A model generated the notes under the pieces. The model searched no databases and was not told the DNA's origin. It saw nothing but the letters and a program-made list of their open reading frames with translations. 34,558 nt of DNA, taken from BOG-938 sp035524315 (GTDB lineage Bacteria > Pseudomonadota > Alphaproteobacteria > Caulobacterales > Caulobacteraceae). Below, in pieces: positions 7,745 through 15,785 of this stretch. The DNA lies in assembly GCA_035524315.1 (NCBI GenBank), contig DATKPD010000051.1, positions 1 through 34,558 on the forward strand, given 5' to 3'. The position numbers and the translations under genes are program-made. Within the stretch, counting starts at the first letter, position 1. Each line of letters begins with the position of its first letter.

Positions 7745-9840
7745 TCACTTCAAATCGCCCAGGATCTGATTTCCATAATGATCGATGACGAACCTCGAGG
7801 CCGCTGGCGTCAAGTGGCCGTTGTCAATGGCGGTCAACCGGCCCGCGTCGTCGGAAAACCGCGTGAGGCACTGGCCAATCCGGCACAGGGCGTCCGTGGT
7901 CGAGAAGTAGCCGAGGCCGGCCCTTGCGGCCGCCTGGCGCAGATACCGGTCCCAGTCGAACGTTTCCGGCGCCAACCGGAAATCCGAGTAGAGCGGTGGC
8001 AGGCGCCCGCCGTGATCGCGCGTCCACGCCAAGATTGCGTCCTTCAGCGTTCCGTTCCAGATCGGCGCCGGCCCGACGAGCGCGATCTTCGCCGCCGGAT
8101 CGACCGCTCGTATCCGTTGCACCGTGTCCAATAGCGCCGCCGCCGTCCTTTCGGGGGTAGGCAGGCTGTTGAGGCCGCCTTCGACCATCAGATCCAGAAT
8201 GACCAGCTTAGGTTGGGTCTGGCGGATGGCCTGGAGCTTCTCGGCATTCAGGTCGGCCAGGGTGCGATTGTCGTGCGCCCAATCGCTGGAAACCCGATTG
8301 TCGTCGAAAACGGCGGTCCGTCGGCGTTGGTGAACTGGGCGATCCCGAACGCGCGGTCGGAGCCGGCCTGAAGCGACTTCAATCCCGGACAAAGCATCGC
8401 GGCGTGTGAATCGCCCATGACGAAGATCAGCGGACGTTCAGGGTCGACGCATGCGTCGAGCTTTTGCTGGAAGCCGACATCAACGGCGGGCGAAAAACAG
8501 GTGTTTTTCCGCCAGGTCGGGTCGACATCGAAGAATTTGTAGAGATCGACGATGGACGACAGATCGCGCGCCAGCCCCGTCTGTTCACGAATTGGAGGCC
8601 TGAACTGCAATCCGTCGAACCGATGGATCGACAGTCCAAAGGCGCCCACCGCAATCATGGCCATGGCCAGGACCAGGGTCTTGAGCCCGTCGTTCCGCGC
8701 GCGGCGAAGCGGCTTTTCGATCAGATAGTAGGTGGTTTCGCCGAGGATCAGGGCCAGGGCCAGCAGGCCGACCACGGACCAACCCTGTGGCTCGACTCCT
8801 GTTTCCAGGCGGAAGATGGCGAGGATCGGCCAGTGCCACAGATAGAGCGGATAGCTCAGGCGCCCGAACCAGACCGCTGCGGGATTAGCCAATAGCCATC
8901 GGTTGGTCCTGCTCTTGGATCCCGCGGCGATGATCAAGGTCGCGCCCAAGGCGGGCAGAAGCGTCAGCCATCCCGGGAACAAGGACGATGGTCGGGTCAG
9001 CGACACGCCCAGGCCGACGAGAACCAGCCCGGCCAGGCCCGAGGCGCCGGCCAGGGTGAGGCCGACTGCGGGGCCCGGGCGCTCCCATAAGATCGTGGCC
9101 AACCGGCGATCGAGCCACGTCAGCGACCGACGCTGCCAGTCTGGCCGATCCAGGCCCGACCACGCCAGCAGCGCGCCCATCGCCAATTCCCAAAATCGCG
9201 TTTGGGGCGCGTAGAACGTCATCACCGGGTCGCGCCGATTGTCCAGGAGCGCCAGCCCGAGTGAGAAAAGAATGATAGAAATCAGAGCTGTGCGGACATT
9301 CAGGCCATATTTTCTCAGCCCGACCAGAATGACCGGCCAGAAGATGTAGAATTGCTCCTCCACCCCAAGCGACCACAGGTGCAGCATGGGGTTGGTCTGA
9401 GACGAATTTTCGAAATATCCAGAACTTTTCGACTGGATGAAATTCGCTATGAAATAGGCGCCGCCGAATACAGACTTACCGAGCTGGGAATAAATATCGG
9501 CGCTCCAGAGGAACCAGCCCCAGGCCAGGCAACACGAGAGGACGAAGATCAGGGCCGGATATATACGGCGGATGCGCCGACCATAAAATCGGGTGAATTC
9601 AAACTCGCCCCGGTCTATGTCTGTCAGGATGATTCCCGTGATCAGAAACCCTGATATTACGAAAAATACATCCACTCCAATAAAGCCACCGGGCAATAGG
9701 CGGTGGGCGGCATGAAATAAGATGACGATAAACACTGAAAGAGCGCGCAAGCCGTCTATTTCGGGCCGATAGCGTGGACGTTGGATTTCCAGCGATCTGG
9801 TCGACCCGGGCGCAGCATCTATTTGTACGATGCGATTCAT
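7745..9840 (-). pseudogene. OafA/YrhL-type O-acyltransferase with C-terminal SGNH domain, interrupted by a frameshift
   Basis: Two overlapping frames form one gene. The N-terminal frame (9840 leftward) has an acyltransferase-3 membrane domain: RPEIDGLRALSV, catalytic His43 in LFHAA, GGFIGVDVFFVISGFLITGI, then about ten helices to residue 385. The linker and SGNH block I (FVMGDSHAAML) follow. At about 8310 it loses the frame. The next frame continues the SGNH domain and ends with the block DNGHLTP (Asp and His of the triad) near 7800. Adding one T to the TTTT run (plus-strand AAAA, 8307-8310) restores a 698-codon protein of normal family length. Such proteins acetylate surface polysaccharides. 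The break is either real inactivation or a sequencing error. Confidence 0.85.
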
Positions 9841-10294
9841 TGCAGAAGTTACTTAGCGCCCAGCCAATATATGGCTCTTCCATTTCTGTGCGGCTCAAAC
9901 ACAGGCACAATCTTGGGCATCCATCACGACAGTTGATCGGTCGTCAGATCCAGATCGCAAGACAACAGGCCCCATTCTACGTTGATCTTCAAGAAAGCAT
10001 GACTGGCTCCAGGATCAATTCGAATACACCCCGCGAGCGATTTGCCGGGCCCTGGTTACGGCGGTGCCCGCGCCCGCGCCTTGCTTCGCAATGCTCCGCC
10101 AGTGTCCCTGCCGACGTGCAGACCTGGAACTCCATCGTCCGCCAAGCGCTGAGCCGCTCGTTCGATCTTCTTGCCCGCCCCTGCCCTTCCATGGCATCGG
10201 TCCGGCGAACGCGGCGTCACGGCCGTGTGCCCCATGCGCGTCACCAAGGCGCGCGCGGCTCGGGCAATCATTAAGCCCCTGATTTCTCTGGTGT
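9841..10294. other. 454-bp gene-free stretch between the acyltransferase and tRNA-Ser
   Basis: I see no convincing gene here. The open frames in both directions have shadow-like composition and no ribosome-binding sites. The left part is less GC-rich and should hold the promoter of the leftward acyltransferase gene. The right part should hold the promoter of tRNA-Ser; it also contains the last 24 bases of the serine recombinase frame on the minus strand (10271-10294). Confidence 0.5.
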
Positions 10295-11986
10295 GGATGG
10301 GTGGCCGAGTGGTTTAAGGCAGCGGTCTTGAAAACCGCCGTGGGTGGAAGCCCACCGTGGGTTCGAATCCCACCCCATCCGCCACTTCGGAACAAAGCTG
10401 GGCACTGCGCCTGGCAGTGGTCCCGCTCCGCCTGCGGCGGCAAGCGTCCGAAGCAGGTCGGACTTCGATCCCATGATCCGGACTTCGCCGTCGTTGACCT
10501 CGACGCGCTGCGCCAGCACGCGGAGATGGTCGCGGCGGTAGCCACCTCCTGGCAGGCGCATCCGCTGGCGTGCGGTCTGCGCGAACCTGGCGAGCATCGG
10601 CGCAGTGATCGCCTTATGGCCTGCACTTTCCAGCATCGCTGACGCGCGGTCGGCATCGATGCGCGACTGGTCGCGGATGGCCTTGAGGCTGGCGATTCGG
10701 TCTTTGAGATCGGGATCGTCCAGATCGGCGACACCACCTTCAATCGCGTCATAAAGGCGCTTGAGCCGCAGGTCAGTTTCTGTCGCCCGCCTGTTCAACT
10801 CGGCGATGTGGTCGCGGCGGCGCTCGGTGCGCTCCTGCCGCCGGTCGAGAACGGTCGCAAGCACTGACTCCAGCCGTGCTGGATCGAGCAGCCGGTCCTC
10901 AAGGTGCTTGGCGACCAAGTCGTCCAACTTCTCCATTGGGATCGTCATGCCAGCGCAGGCAGTCGGCCCCTGCCGCGCCTTGGTCGAACAGGCGTAGTAG
11001 CGGTAGCGCCCGCCCTTGCCGGTTCTGATGGTCATAGCCCCGCCGCACTTGGCGCAATGGATCAGGCCGGTCAGCAGCGTTGGGCCGCCGACGACCTGCG
11101 GCGGCGTTACCTTGGGGTTCCGGGCTTTCATACTGGCTTGCACGGCGTCGAACTCTGCCTGGTCGATGATCGGTGGGACCGCGACCGGGATGACTTCCTC
11201 GTCGGGCTTGTTCTCGCCGTTCTTGGTGCGCCGGTTGAACTCGTGTTGCCCGATATAGGTCCGCCGGGTCAGCATCCGGTGGACGGTGCCGATGCCCCAA
11301 CGTCCGCCGTCGCGGGTGAAGATACGGTGTTCGTTCAGATATTTGGTGATCGACTTGACGCCCATAGGGCCGGACGTGCCGTCACCCTCGAGCGCGAGCC
11401 GAAACGCCAGACGCACGGTATCGGCGTGGAGCGGATCGATCTCCAGCTTCTTCTTGGTCTTCGCACCACGTTGCTCGGCCGCGACCACCCGGTAGCCGAT
11501 CGGCGGCAGCGAGCCGTTCCAGAAGCCCTGTCGCGCATTCTCCTTCAAGGCGCGAAGGACGTGCTTGGCGTTCTCCTTGGACTGATACTCGTCGAACAGC
11601 GCCATGATCTGGCGCATCATGACGTGCATCGGGTCGTCGCCCATCTCCTGGGTGATCGACACAAGGCGAATGCCGTTCTTCGCCAGTTTGCGGACGTAGA
11701 ACTCCAGCTCGAAGTGATCGCGGAAAAAGCGACTGAACGAGTGGACGACCACTACCTCGAACGGCGCGGGCTTCGCCGTCCCGGCCTCGATCATCTGCTG
11801 GAACTCGGGGCGGCGGTCGTTGGTGGCCGATGCGCCCGCGTCCACGAAGGTCTCGACAAGCTGATAGCCACGCGCGGCGCAATAAGCTTCGCCCTGGTTG
11901 CGCTGGTCGGGGATCGACACGTCATGCTCGGCCTGCCGCGCCGTCGAGACGCGCAGGTAAAGGGCAGCGCGCAGCGGCACGGTCAT
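10271..11986 (-). CDS. large serine recombinase (site-specific integrase)
   Basis: A 571-residue recombinase. The resolvase catalytic domain (about 5-150) has YLRVSTARQ with nucleophile Ser14, the SRFFRD segment and an Arg-rich helix. The Recombinase domain (about 165-285) and a zinc ribbon (CAKCGG, then CS and C, about 325-360) follow, then a coiled coil (about 385-460). This is the architecture of phage and element integrases that join attP and attB through a Ser-DNA bond. The ATG at 11986 has AGGAGA nine bases upstream. The last ~40 residues, including WDSNPRW, are encoded antisense to tRNA-Ser, so this C terminus is a product of the integration site and would differ in the excised form. 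Confidence 0.9.
   Translation of the reverse strand: MTVPLRAALYLRVSTARQAEHDVSIPDQRNQGEAYCAARGYQLVETFVDAGASATNDRRPEFQQMIEAGTAKPAPFEVVVVHSFSRFFRDHFELEFYVRKLAKNGIRLVSITQEMGDDPMHVMMRQIMALFDEYQSKENAKHVLRALKENARQGFWNGSLPPIGYRVVAAEQRGAKTKKKLEIDPLHADTVRLAFRLALEGDGTSGPMGVKSITKYLNEHRIFTRDGGRWGIGTVHRMLTRRTYIGQHEFNRRTKNGENKPDEEVIPVAVPPIIDQAEFDAVQASMKARNPKVTPPQVVGGPTLLTGLIHCAKCGGAMTIRTGKGGRYRYYACSTKARQGPTACAGMTIPMEKLDDLVAKHLEDRLLDPARLESVLATVLDRRQERTERRRDHIAELNRRATETDLRLKRLYDAIEGGVADLDDPDLKDRIASLKAIRDQSRIDADRASAMLESAGHKAITAPMLARFAQTARQRMRLPGGGYRRDHLRVLAQRVEVNDGEVRIMGSKSDLLRTLAAAGGAGPLPGAVPSFVPKWRMGWDSNPRWASTHGGFQDRCLKPLGHPSTPEKSGA
10295..10384 (+). tRNA. serT: tRNA-Ser(UGA)
   Basis: A complete 90-base class II tRNA. 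The acceptor stem GGATGGG (10295-10301) pairs with CCCATCC (10374-10380). The D arm is GGCCGAGTGGTTTAAGGC, and the anticodon stem GCGGT/ACCGC encloses loop CTTGAAA with anticodon TGA (10329-10331), which reads UCA. A long variable arm (GTGGG..CCCAC) marks it as serine-type. The T arm is GTGGGTTCGAATCCCAC, followed by discriminator G and an encoded CCA (10382-10384). The serine recombinase gene reads antisense through the whole tRNA, the usual sign of a tRNA used as an integration site. The gene symbol is by analogy. Confidence 0.96.
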
Positions 11987-12004
11987 GACGACAATCTCCT
12001 CACA

Positions 12005-12229
12005 TCATCGGCACGGCCCGAACAGCTCGTCGAACAGGTCGCCGAACCACGCCTCGAACACATCGACTTCGGCCTCGGTGATGGGGACGCGCTGAGGCCA
12101 ATCGTCGGTGACGGTCCACCTCTCAAGGTCATATTTCGGCGGACGGCCCGGAAACGGCCACGGCCTCCCCAACAGTCGTTCGAGCTGCTCGGATGCAGAT
12201 GGCTGATGCGGACGCGACAGTCTGGGCAT
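12005..12229 (-). CDS. small acidic protein of unknown function next to the recombinase
   Basis: A 74-residue protein transcribed 18 bp upstream of the recombinase on the same strand. The N-terminal third is Pro/Arg-rich (LLGRPWPFPGRPPKYDLERW). The C-terminal half is acidic and amphipathic (EAEVDVFEAWFGDLFDELFG). I do not recognise the family. Its tight linkage to the recombinase suggests a helper such as a recombination directionality factor or a DNA-mimic partner, but that is inference from position and charge only. The start ATG has no strong ribosome-binding site. Confidence 0.6.
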   Translation of the reverse strand: MPRLSRPHQPSASEQLERLLGRPWPFPGRPPKYDLERWTVTDDWPQRVPITEAEVDVFEAWFGDLFDELFGPCR

Positions 12230-12344
12230 TGCGCCAGAGTCGCCGAACTGACGCGGGGAAAGAATAGCGTTTCTCTACGCTGGGATACGCTTCCCGGCTT
12301 AGCGTGCGAATAGCGGCGCATGGCGGACACCGGCGCGGTGCGGG

Positions 12345-12869
12345 TCATGCTGATGCCACCATGCGTTCGACGACCCGCATCGGTAGAACGAGGCGCTGGG
12401 ATTCCGGCAATCGGATGAAGCCGTGCGCCGCGTAGAACCCCGCTGCGGCCTCGTCCAAGGCATCGACCACGATCATCGACGATCCCACCGTCTCCGCGCT
12501 CGCCAACGCGCGGCGGAGCGCGTCCGCCAACAGAACTGCGCCGAGCCGCTGGCCCTGCCGGTCGTTCGCAATCGCCAGACGCCCGATCAACGTGGCGCTG
12601 ACCAATGGGTAGCGGGGGATGTGCTTCCGCGCCACCTCGGGCACATCGCCGGGAGGGAGCGCGGTCGCGCAAAGCGTGTAGTAGCCGAGCACGCGTTCGG
12701 GCTGGACCTTATCGGCGAGCACGAACACGCCGTTCGCCCGACGACGGACATCCTGACCGGCCTGAGTGTGGAAGTAGCGGTCGAGAGTCTCTACCCCGCA
12801 CGCGAAGGCGGCGCGGTCATGGCCGTCGTCCAGCGGGACGACGGCCAAGTCGGGTTCAGCTTCTGCCAC
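12345..12869 (-). CDS. GNAT-family toxin of a TacT-like toxin-antitoxin pair
   Basis: A 174-residue GNAT acetyltransferase. The acetyl-CoA loop RQGQRLGA lies at residues 104-111 after strand LIGRLAIA, and the catalytic Tyr is Tyr146 in GFYAAHGF. The N-terminal HDRAAFACGVETLDRYFH segment and the length are typical of TacT-type toxins. These acetylate the amino group on charged tRNA and stop translation. It starts 3 bp after the end of the DUF1778 antitoxin gene on the same strand. Catalytic residues look intact, so the toxin is probably functional. The tRNA target cannot be told from sequence. Confidence 0.9.
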   Translation of the reverse strand: MAEAEPDLAVVPLDDGHDRAAFACGVETLDRYFHTQAGQDVRRRANGVFVLADKVQPERVLGYYTLCATALPPGDVPEVARKHIPRYPLVSATLIGRLAIANDRQGQRLGAVLLADALRRALASAETVGSSMIVVDALDEAAAGFYAAHGFIRLPESQRLVLPMRVVERMVASA

Positions 12870-12872
12870 CTG

Positions 12873-13175
12873 TCAAATGCCGACGCGGCGGCCATGCTCC
12901 GCAAGCGCGCGCGCCAGCCGCTCGCTGGGTTCAGGCGGATTGATCATCGCCTCGAAGAAGGCAGCCCGGTCCCGCTCCGACAGGTTGAGCGTTTCATGCT
13001 CGGCGATGGTCCGCCGTGCTGCCTCCGCGATGGCCGTGAGGCAATAGTCGCTGACCTTGCGCCGTTCAAGCTGAGCGGCGCGCTCGATCAACCCCTTGGT
13101 CTGCTCGTCGAGCCGGAATCCAAGGCGGTCCTCGCGGGTGATACGCTCCTTGCGGGCCGATGCTTTGCTGGTCAT
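12873..13175 (-). CDS. DUF1778-family ribbon-helix-helix antitoxin (TacA-like)
   Basis: A 100-residue protein. The N-terminal half (about 10-60) has the pattern RLGFRLDEQTKGLIERAAQLERRKVSDYCL of DUF1778 ribbon-helix-helix proteins, which bind operator DNA as dimers. The C-terminal tail (about 62-100: LNLSERDRAAFFEAMINPPEP) is the part that wraps and blocks the GNAT toxin in characterised pairs. I chose the ATG at 13175, preceded by GGAGAG at 13180-13185. The frame upstream would cover the operator. A palindrome lies 21 bp upstream, consistent with autoregulation by the TacA-TacT complex. Confidence 0.9.
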   Translation of the reverse strand: MTSKASARKERITREDRLGFRLDEQTKGLIERAAQLERRKVSDYCLTAIAEAARRTIAEHETLNLSERDRAAFFEAMINPPEPSERLARALAEHGRRVGI

Positions 13176-13195
13176 GGCACTCTCCATCATGGCGA

Positions 13196-13222
13196 ATATG
13201 TACGTCAAAACGACGCACATAT
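13196..13222. promoter_or_regulatory. palindromic operator upstream of the toxin-antitoxin genes
   Basis: Two 11-base arms, ATATGTACGTC (13196-13206) and GACGCACATAT (13212-13222), pair with a single mismatch around the spacer AAAAC. The site is 21-47 bp upstream of the antitoxin ATG, where a ribbon-helix-helix antitoxin would repress. The position and symmetry are seen; binding by the antitoxin is inferred. Confidence 0.7.
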
Positions 13223-13322
13223 CAAGTCAGCAATTCCCAAGAGGCCGGATGGTGCCGTAAAGACTGTTGAAATCATTCGAGAAACTGCCTCGCGCGGCAC
13301 GCGCGCCGACCGGATGGCACGG

Positions 13323-13350
13323 CGAAAACCAAGCCCGCTCAAGGGCTTGG
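13323..13350 (-). terminator. Rho-independent terminator for the hsdR remnant
   Basis: A perfect 8-bp stem CCAAGCCC/GGGCTTGG (13329-13336 with 13343-13350) and a 6-base loop, followed on the minus strand by TTTTCGCC. It lies about 105 bp downstream of the hsdR stop and ahead of the toxin-antitoxin promoter, so it would isolate the two transcripts. Confidence 0.7.
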
Positions 13351-13455
13351 GAGGCGCAGGTGCCGTGGCTTTTATCTTGCCCTCCTAAATCTCTCCTTCC
13401 CGGACCCTGAAATCGCCGAACAAAGTTGATCTCGATGCCATCTTCGGTGACCAAG

Positions 13456-14160
13456 CTATGGCGAAGCTGGACCACCAGCCCCCGGCCCATGCGATTGTCG
13501 CGCGGCCGCAAACAACCGCTCTTGCAACCACGCCTTGAAGGCCTTGTCGGTGTTGTAGAGGGCGTACAAATCGGTGTGGTCGGCGAGGCTTCCGAGCAAC
13601 TCGTCATCGACAGCTCGATCGTGCTCGATACGCGCGTTCTGGGTGTCGCTGTTTCGCAGTGCGTTCTGCACCCGGCCGTTCGCGCCGATCTTCTCGGGCA
13701 GCTCTTCGAACAGGAAGCGGGTGACACGGTCCTGGTCGCGAAAATCGGTTGCACCGAAGCGTTCGTTGAACTCCCGGACAACCGAACTCAGTTGGTCCAT
13801 TTCAGGTTCAAGGCGCCCGCCCGCCGCGCCGGTCGGAACGGGTTCGATCTCCGCGTCGGCATCGTTCAGGGCGATTTCCATCGCCGCTTCAATCTCGACC
13901 CGGTAGCTGTCCATGTCGATCGTCTCCAGCACGTCGAGCGGCGTATCGTCGCTCTTCGGGCTGGGCAATTTCGGGATGAGCAATGACAGGAAAGTCGACA
14001 GCTTTTCCCACTCGGGCACGGCGTAGGGCAGGATTGCACCGAGGAAAGCATAGGTCCGGACGAACGCCTTGGCGGCGCCCTTGAACGCAATCTGCTCGTC
14101 CTCGGTCAGCGCCTCATAGTGCACCGAACAAGCGTCCAGAACGGGGTCGAGCCGGTCGCG
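13456..14160 (-). pseudogene. hsdR: 3' remnant of a type I restriction endonuclease subunit R gene
   Basis: About 235 codons match the C-terminal region of HsdR. The order is RDRLDPVLDAC, an ALTEDEQIAFKGAAKAFVRTY-type segment, ILPYAVPEWEKLS, the LETIDMDSYRVE block, DAEIEPVPTG, then the NSDTQNARIEHDRA helix and a final helical tail. The DEAD-like motor and nuclease domains, which make up three quarters of the protein, are missing. Reading upstream, homology stops at about 14,160 and an in-frame stop follows at 14179-14181. There is no hsdM or hsdS in the window. HsdR translocates and cuts unmethylated DNA; this piece cannot do so. A terminator follows at 13323-13350. Confidence 0.85.
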
Positions 14161-14254
14161 TGCCCGGCTGGAGAATGTCTATGGTGCGCTGCGGGGGCGC
14201 GATGCGAAGACGGGCCTTGATGATCCCGACCGCCGCACTGCCCAGTTCGCGCTG

Positions 14255-15574
14255 ATGCGCGACGGTCAGAAGGCCGTCCTCAATCTCGCCAACTGGCACC
14301 ATTTTTTGGATGCGCTGAAGCTAGCCGGTTACCGCAGCGAAAAGATGATCAGTTCGGGGACGACGATCATTTTCAGCTACGTGCTCTATCTGATCGGCCT
14401 GCGGGACTATGGCGTTGATCGCGTTACGATGCGGCAAACGATTGCCGAATTCTTCTTCATGGCGACGCTGACGGGGCGATACACCAACTCGCCTGAGACA
14501 CGGTTCGAGAGCGACCTGTCGCTGATCCGCGATCTGGCGGATGGGGCCGCGTTCCTGGCGCGGCTACGTGAACTCTGCACCACCACCCTGACCGGCGATT
14601 ACTGGACGATCACCCTGCCTAGCCAGCTCGCGACATCGGCGTCGCGCAGCCCGTCGCTGTTCGCCTATCAGGCTGCCCTCATCAAGCTGGACGCCAACGC
14701 ATTGTATAGCCCGCTGAAGATCTCCGCGATGGTCGATCCGGCGGTAAAAGGCACCAAGGCTGCGCTGGAGCAGCACCACCTTTTCCCGCGCGGCTATCTC
14801 GAAGAGACCGGGATCGACGACCTCAAACAGATCAACCAGATCGCCAACTTCGCCGCCGTGGAATGGCCCGCGAATATCAAAATCGGCAAGAAGCCGCCTG
14901 CAGACTATGTGCCGCCGCTCGATAACGCCATGACTGCCGATGAGCGCGACCGGCTCTATGGCTGGCATGCACTTCCGCCGTTGTGGTGGGAACTGCCGTA
15001 TCACGAATTTCTGGTCCAGCGCCGGGTTCGTATGGCCGACGTCATCCGTCAGGCATGGGAACTGCTGACGGTCGGCTCCGCACCTGCCGCTGCTGTTACG
15101 TCCATTGCGATTGCTGATCTCATTGCCGGCGGCGAAACCGGTGCGGTCGAGTTCAAATCGACCCTGCGGATGAATCTGCATACCGGTCAGGTCGACGACA
15201 AGATTCAGGTGTCGGCACTGAAAACTATCGCGGGGTTCCTGAACGCCAAGGGCGGGACGCTGCTGATCGGCGTTGCCGACGATGGCGAAGTCCTGGGCCT
15301 CGACGCCGATGGCTTTCAGAATGAGGACAAGCTTGGCCTCCACCTCGTCAATCTCATCAAGGATCGGATCGGAGAAGTCTTTCTGCCCTATGTCCATCCC
15401 CACTTTCAGGACGAGAAAGGCGCACGAGTGTTGGCGATCCGCTGTGAAAAGGGACCGAAAGCGGCATTTCTCAAAGACGGCAACTTGCAGCGATTCTTCG
15501 TGCGCGGCGGGAACGCGACAACAGAACTGTCCGGCGCATCTGTCACGGATTACGTAAAGCAGCGGTTCGGCTAG
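14255..15574 (+). CDS. 5'-truncated DUF262/GmrSD-like protein with HNH motif, fused to an AlbA_2 (Schlafen) domain
   Basis: An open frame of 439 codons from the ATG at 14255. The same frame looks protein-like back to about 14165 (RLENVYGALRGRD), so the true gene began further upstream. Residues 1-270 match the C-terminal half of DUF262-type proteins, with the DUF1524-like HNH motif EQHHLFPRGYL (His174, His175) and N-rich helix KQINQIANF. The N-terminal ParB/Srx-like nucleotide-sensing domain is absent. Residues 287-436 are an AlbA_2 domain: AVEFKSTLR, TIAGFLNAKGGTLLIGVADDG, and FFVRGGN near the end. GmrSD-like proteins cut modified phage DNA. Without its N terminus the protein is probably inactive, though an HNH-AlbA product could still be made. 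Confidence 0.8.
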   Translation: MRDGQKAVLNLANWHHFLDALKLAGYRSEKMISSGTTIIFSYVLYLIGLRDYGVDRVTMRQTIAEFFFMATLTGRYTNSPETRFESDLSLIRDLADGAAFLARLRELCTTTLTGDYWTITLPSQLATSASRSPSLFAYQAALIKLDANALYSPLKISAMVDPAVKGTKAALEQHHLFPRGYLEETGIDDLKQINQIANFAAVEWPANIKIGKKPPADYVPPLDNAMTADERDRLYGWHALPPLWWELPYHEFLVQRRVRMADVIRQAWELLTVGSAPAAAVTSIAIADLIAGGETGAVEFKSTLRMNLHTGQVDDKIQVSALKTIAGFLNAKGGTLLIGVADDGEVLGLDADGFQNEDKLGLHLVNLIKDRIGEVFLPYVHPHFQDEKGARVLAIRCEKGPKAAFLKDGNLQRFFVRGGNATTELSGASVTDYVKQRFG

Positions 15575-15785
15575 CGAGCCGTCATAGTGCTACGGCGTAT
15601 TCGTAGTGATCATCACTATCGTCCGTGGCCCGCCAGCGACGCTCGTAACTCGCGCCTTCACCCCTGCATGCTGCCCTCGCGTCGCCGGCCTCGGCCCCGT
15701 TTTGGCCTTGCCCGGCGCCTAGTCTTGACCCAACCGGCCGGGGCCTTGGGCGAACGATGGAAAGGGATTGGCCTTTCGTCCGTTC
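15575..15785. other. intergenic region at the right edge of the island
   Basis: The left part contains three copies of a TAGTG-type motif: ATAGTG (15584-15589), then TAGTGAT (15604-15610) and its inverted partner ATCACTA (15612-15618), which form a perfect 7-bp arm palindrome around one base. This may be an attachment site, a protein-binding site or a weak terminator. The right part is GC-rich and should hold the promoter of the next gene. I see no gene. Confidence 0.4.

Larger units (their letters stand above)
10271..15619. mobile_element. decayed integrative element or genomic island next to tRNA-Ser
   Basis: The segment has a large serine recombinase abutting tRNA-Ser, an unknown small gene, a DUF1778/GNAT toxin-antitoxin pair, and truncated pieces of two defence genes, then returns to core-like genes. 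The left edge is set by the tRNA. The right edge is estimated from the end of the DUF262/AlbA fragment and a palindromic patch at 15584-15619. I looked for a repeat of the tRNA 3' end (T arm plus acceptor) around the right edge and did not find one, so the matching attachment site is either very short, as is usual for serine recombinases, or deleted. Confidence 0.6.

Noticed and set aside
10056..10271. 71-codon minus-strand frame beside tRNA-Ser
   Set aside because: Arg/Ala/Gly-rich with no ribosome-binding site and no known family; probably chance.
10904..12313. 469-codon open frame antisense to the serine recombinase
   Set aside because: Runs across several minus-strand genes and has shadow composition, with no start signals.
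13227..13781. 184-codon alternative frame over the hsdR remnant
   Set aside because: Ser/Thr/Pro/Arg-rich frame-shifted reading of hsdR sequence; its last part covers non-coding DNA and the terminator.
15575..15785. possible copy of the tRNA-Ser 3' end as an att repeat
   Set aside because: I compared the T arm and acceptor sequence with this region and found no matching block of useful length.
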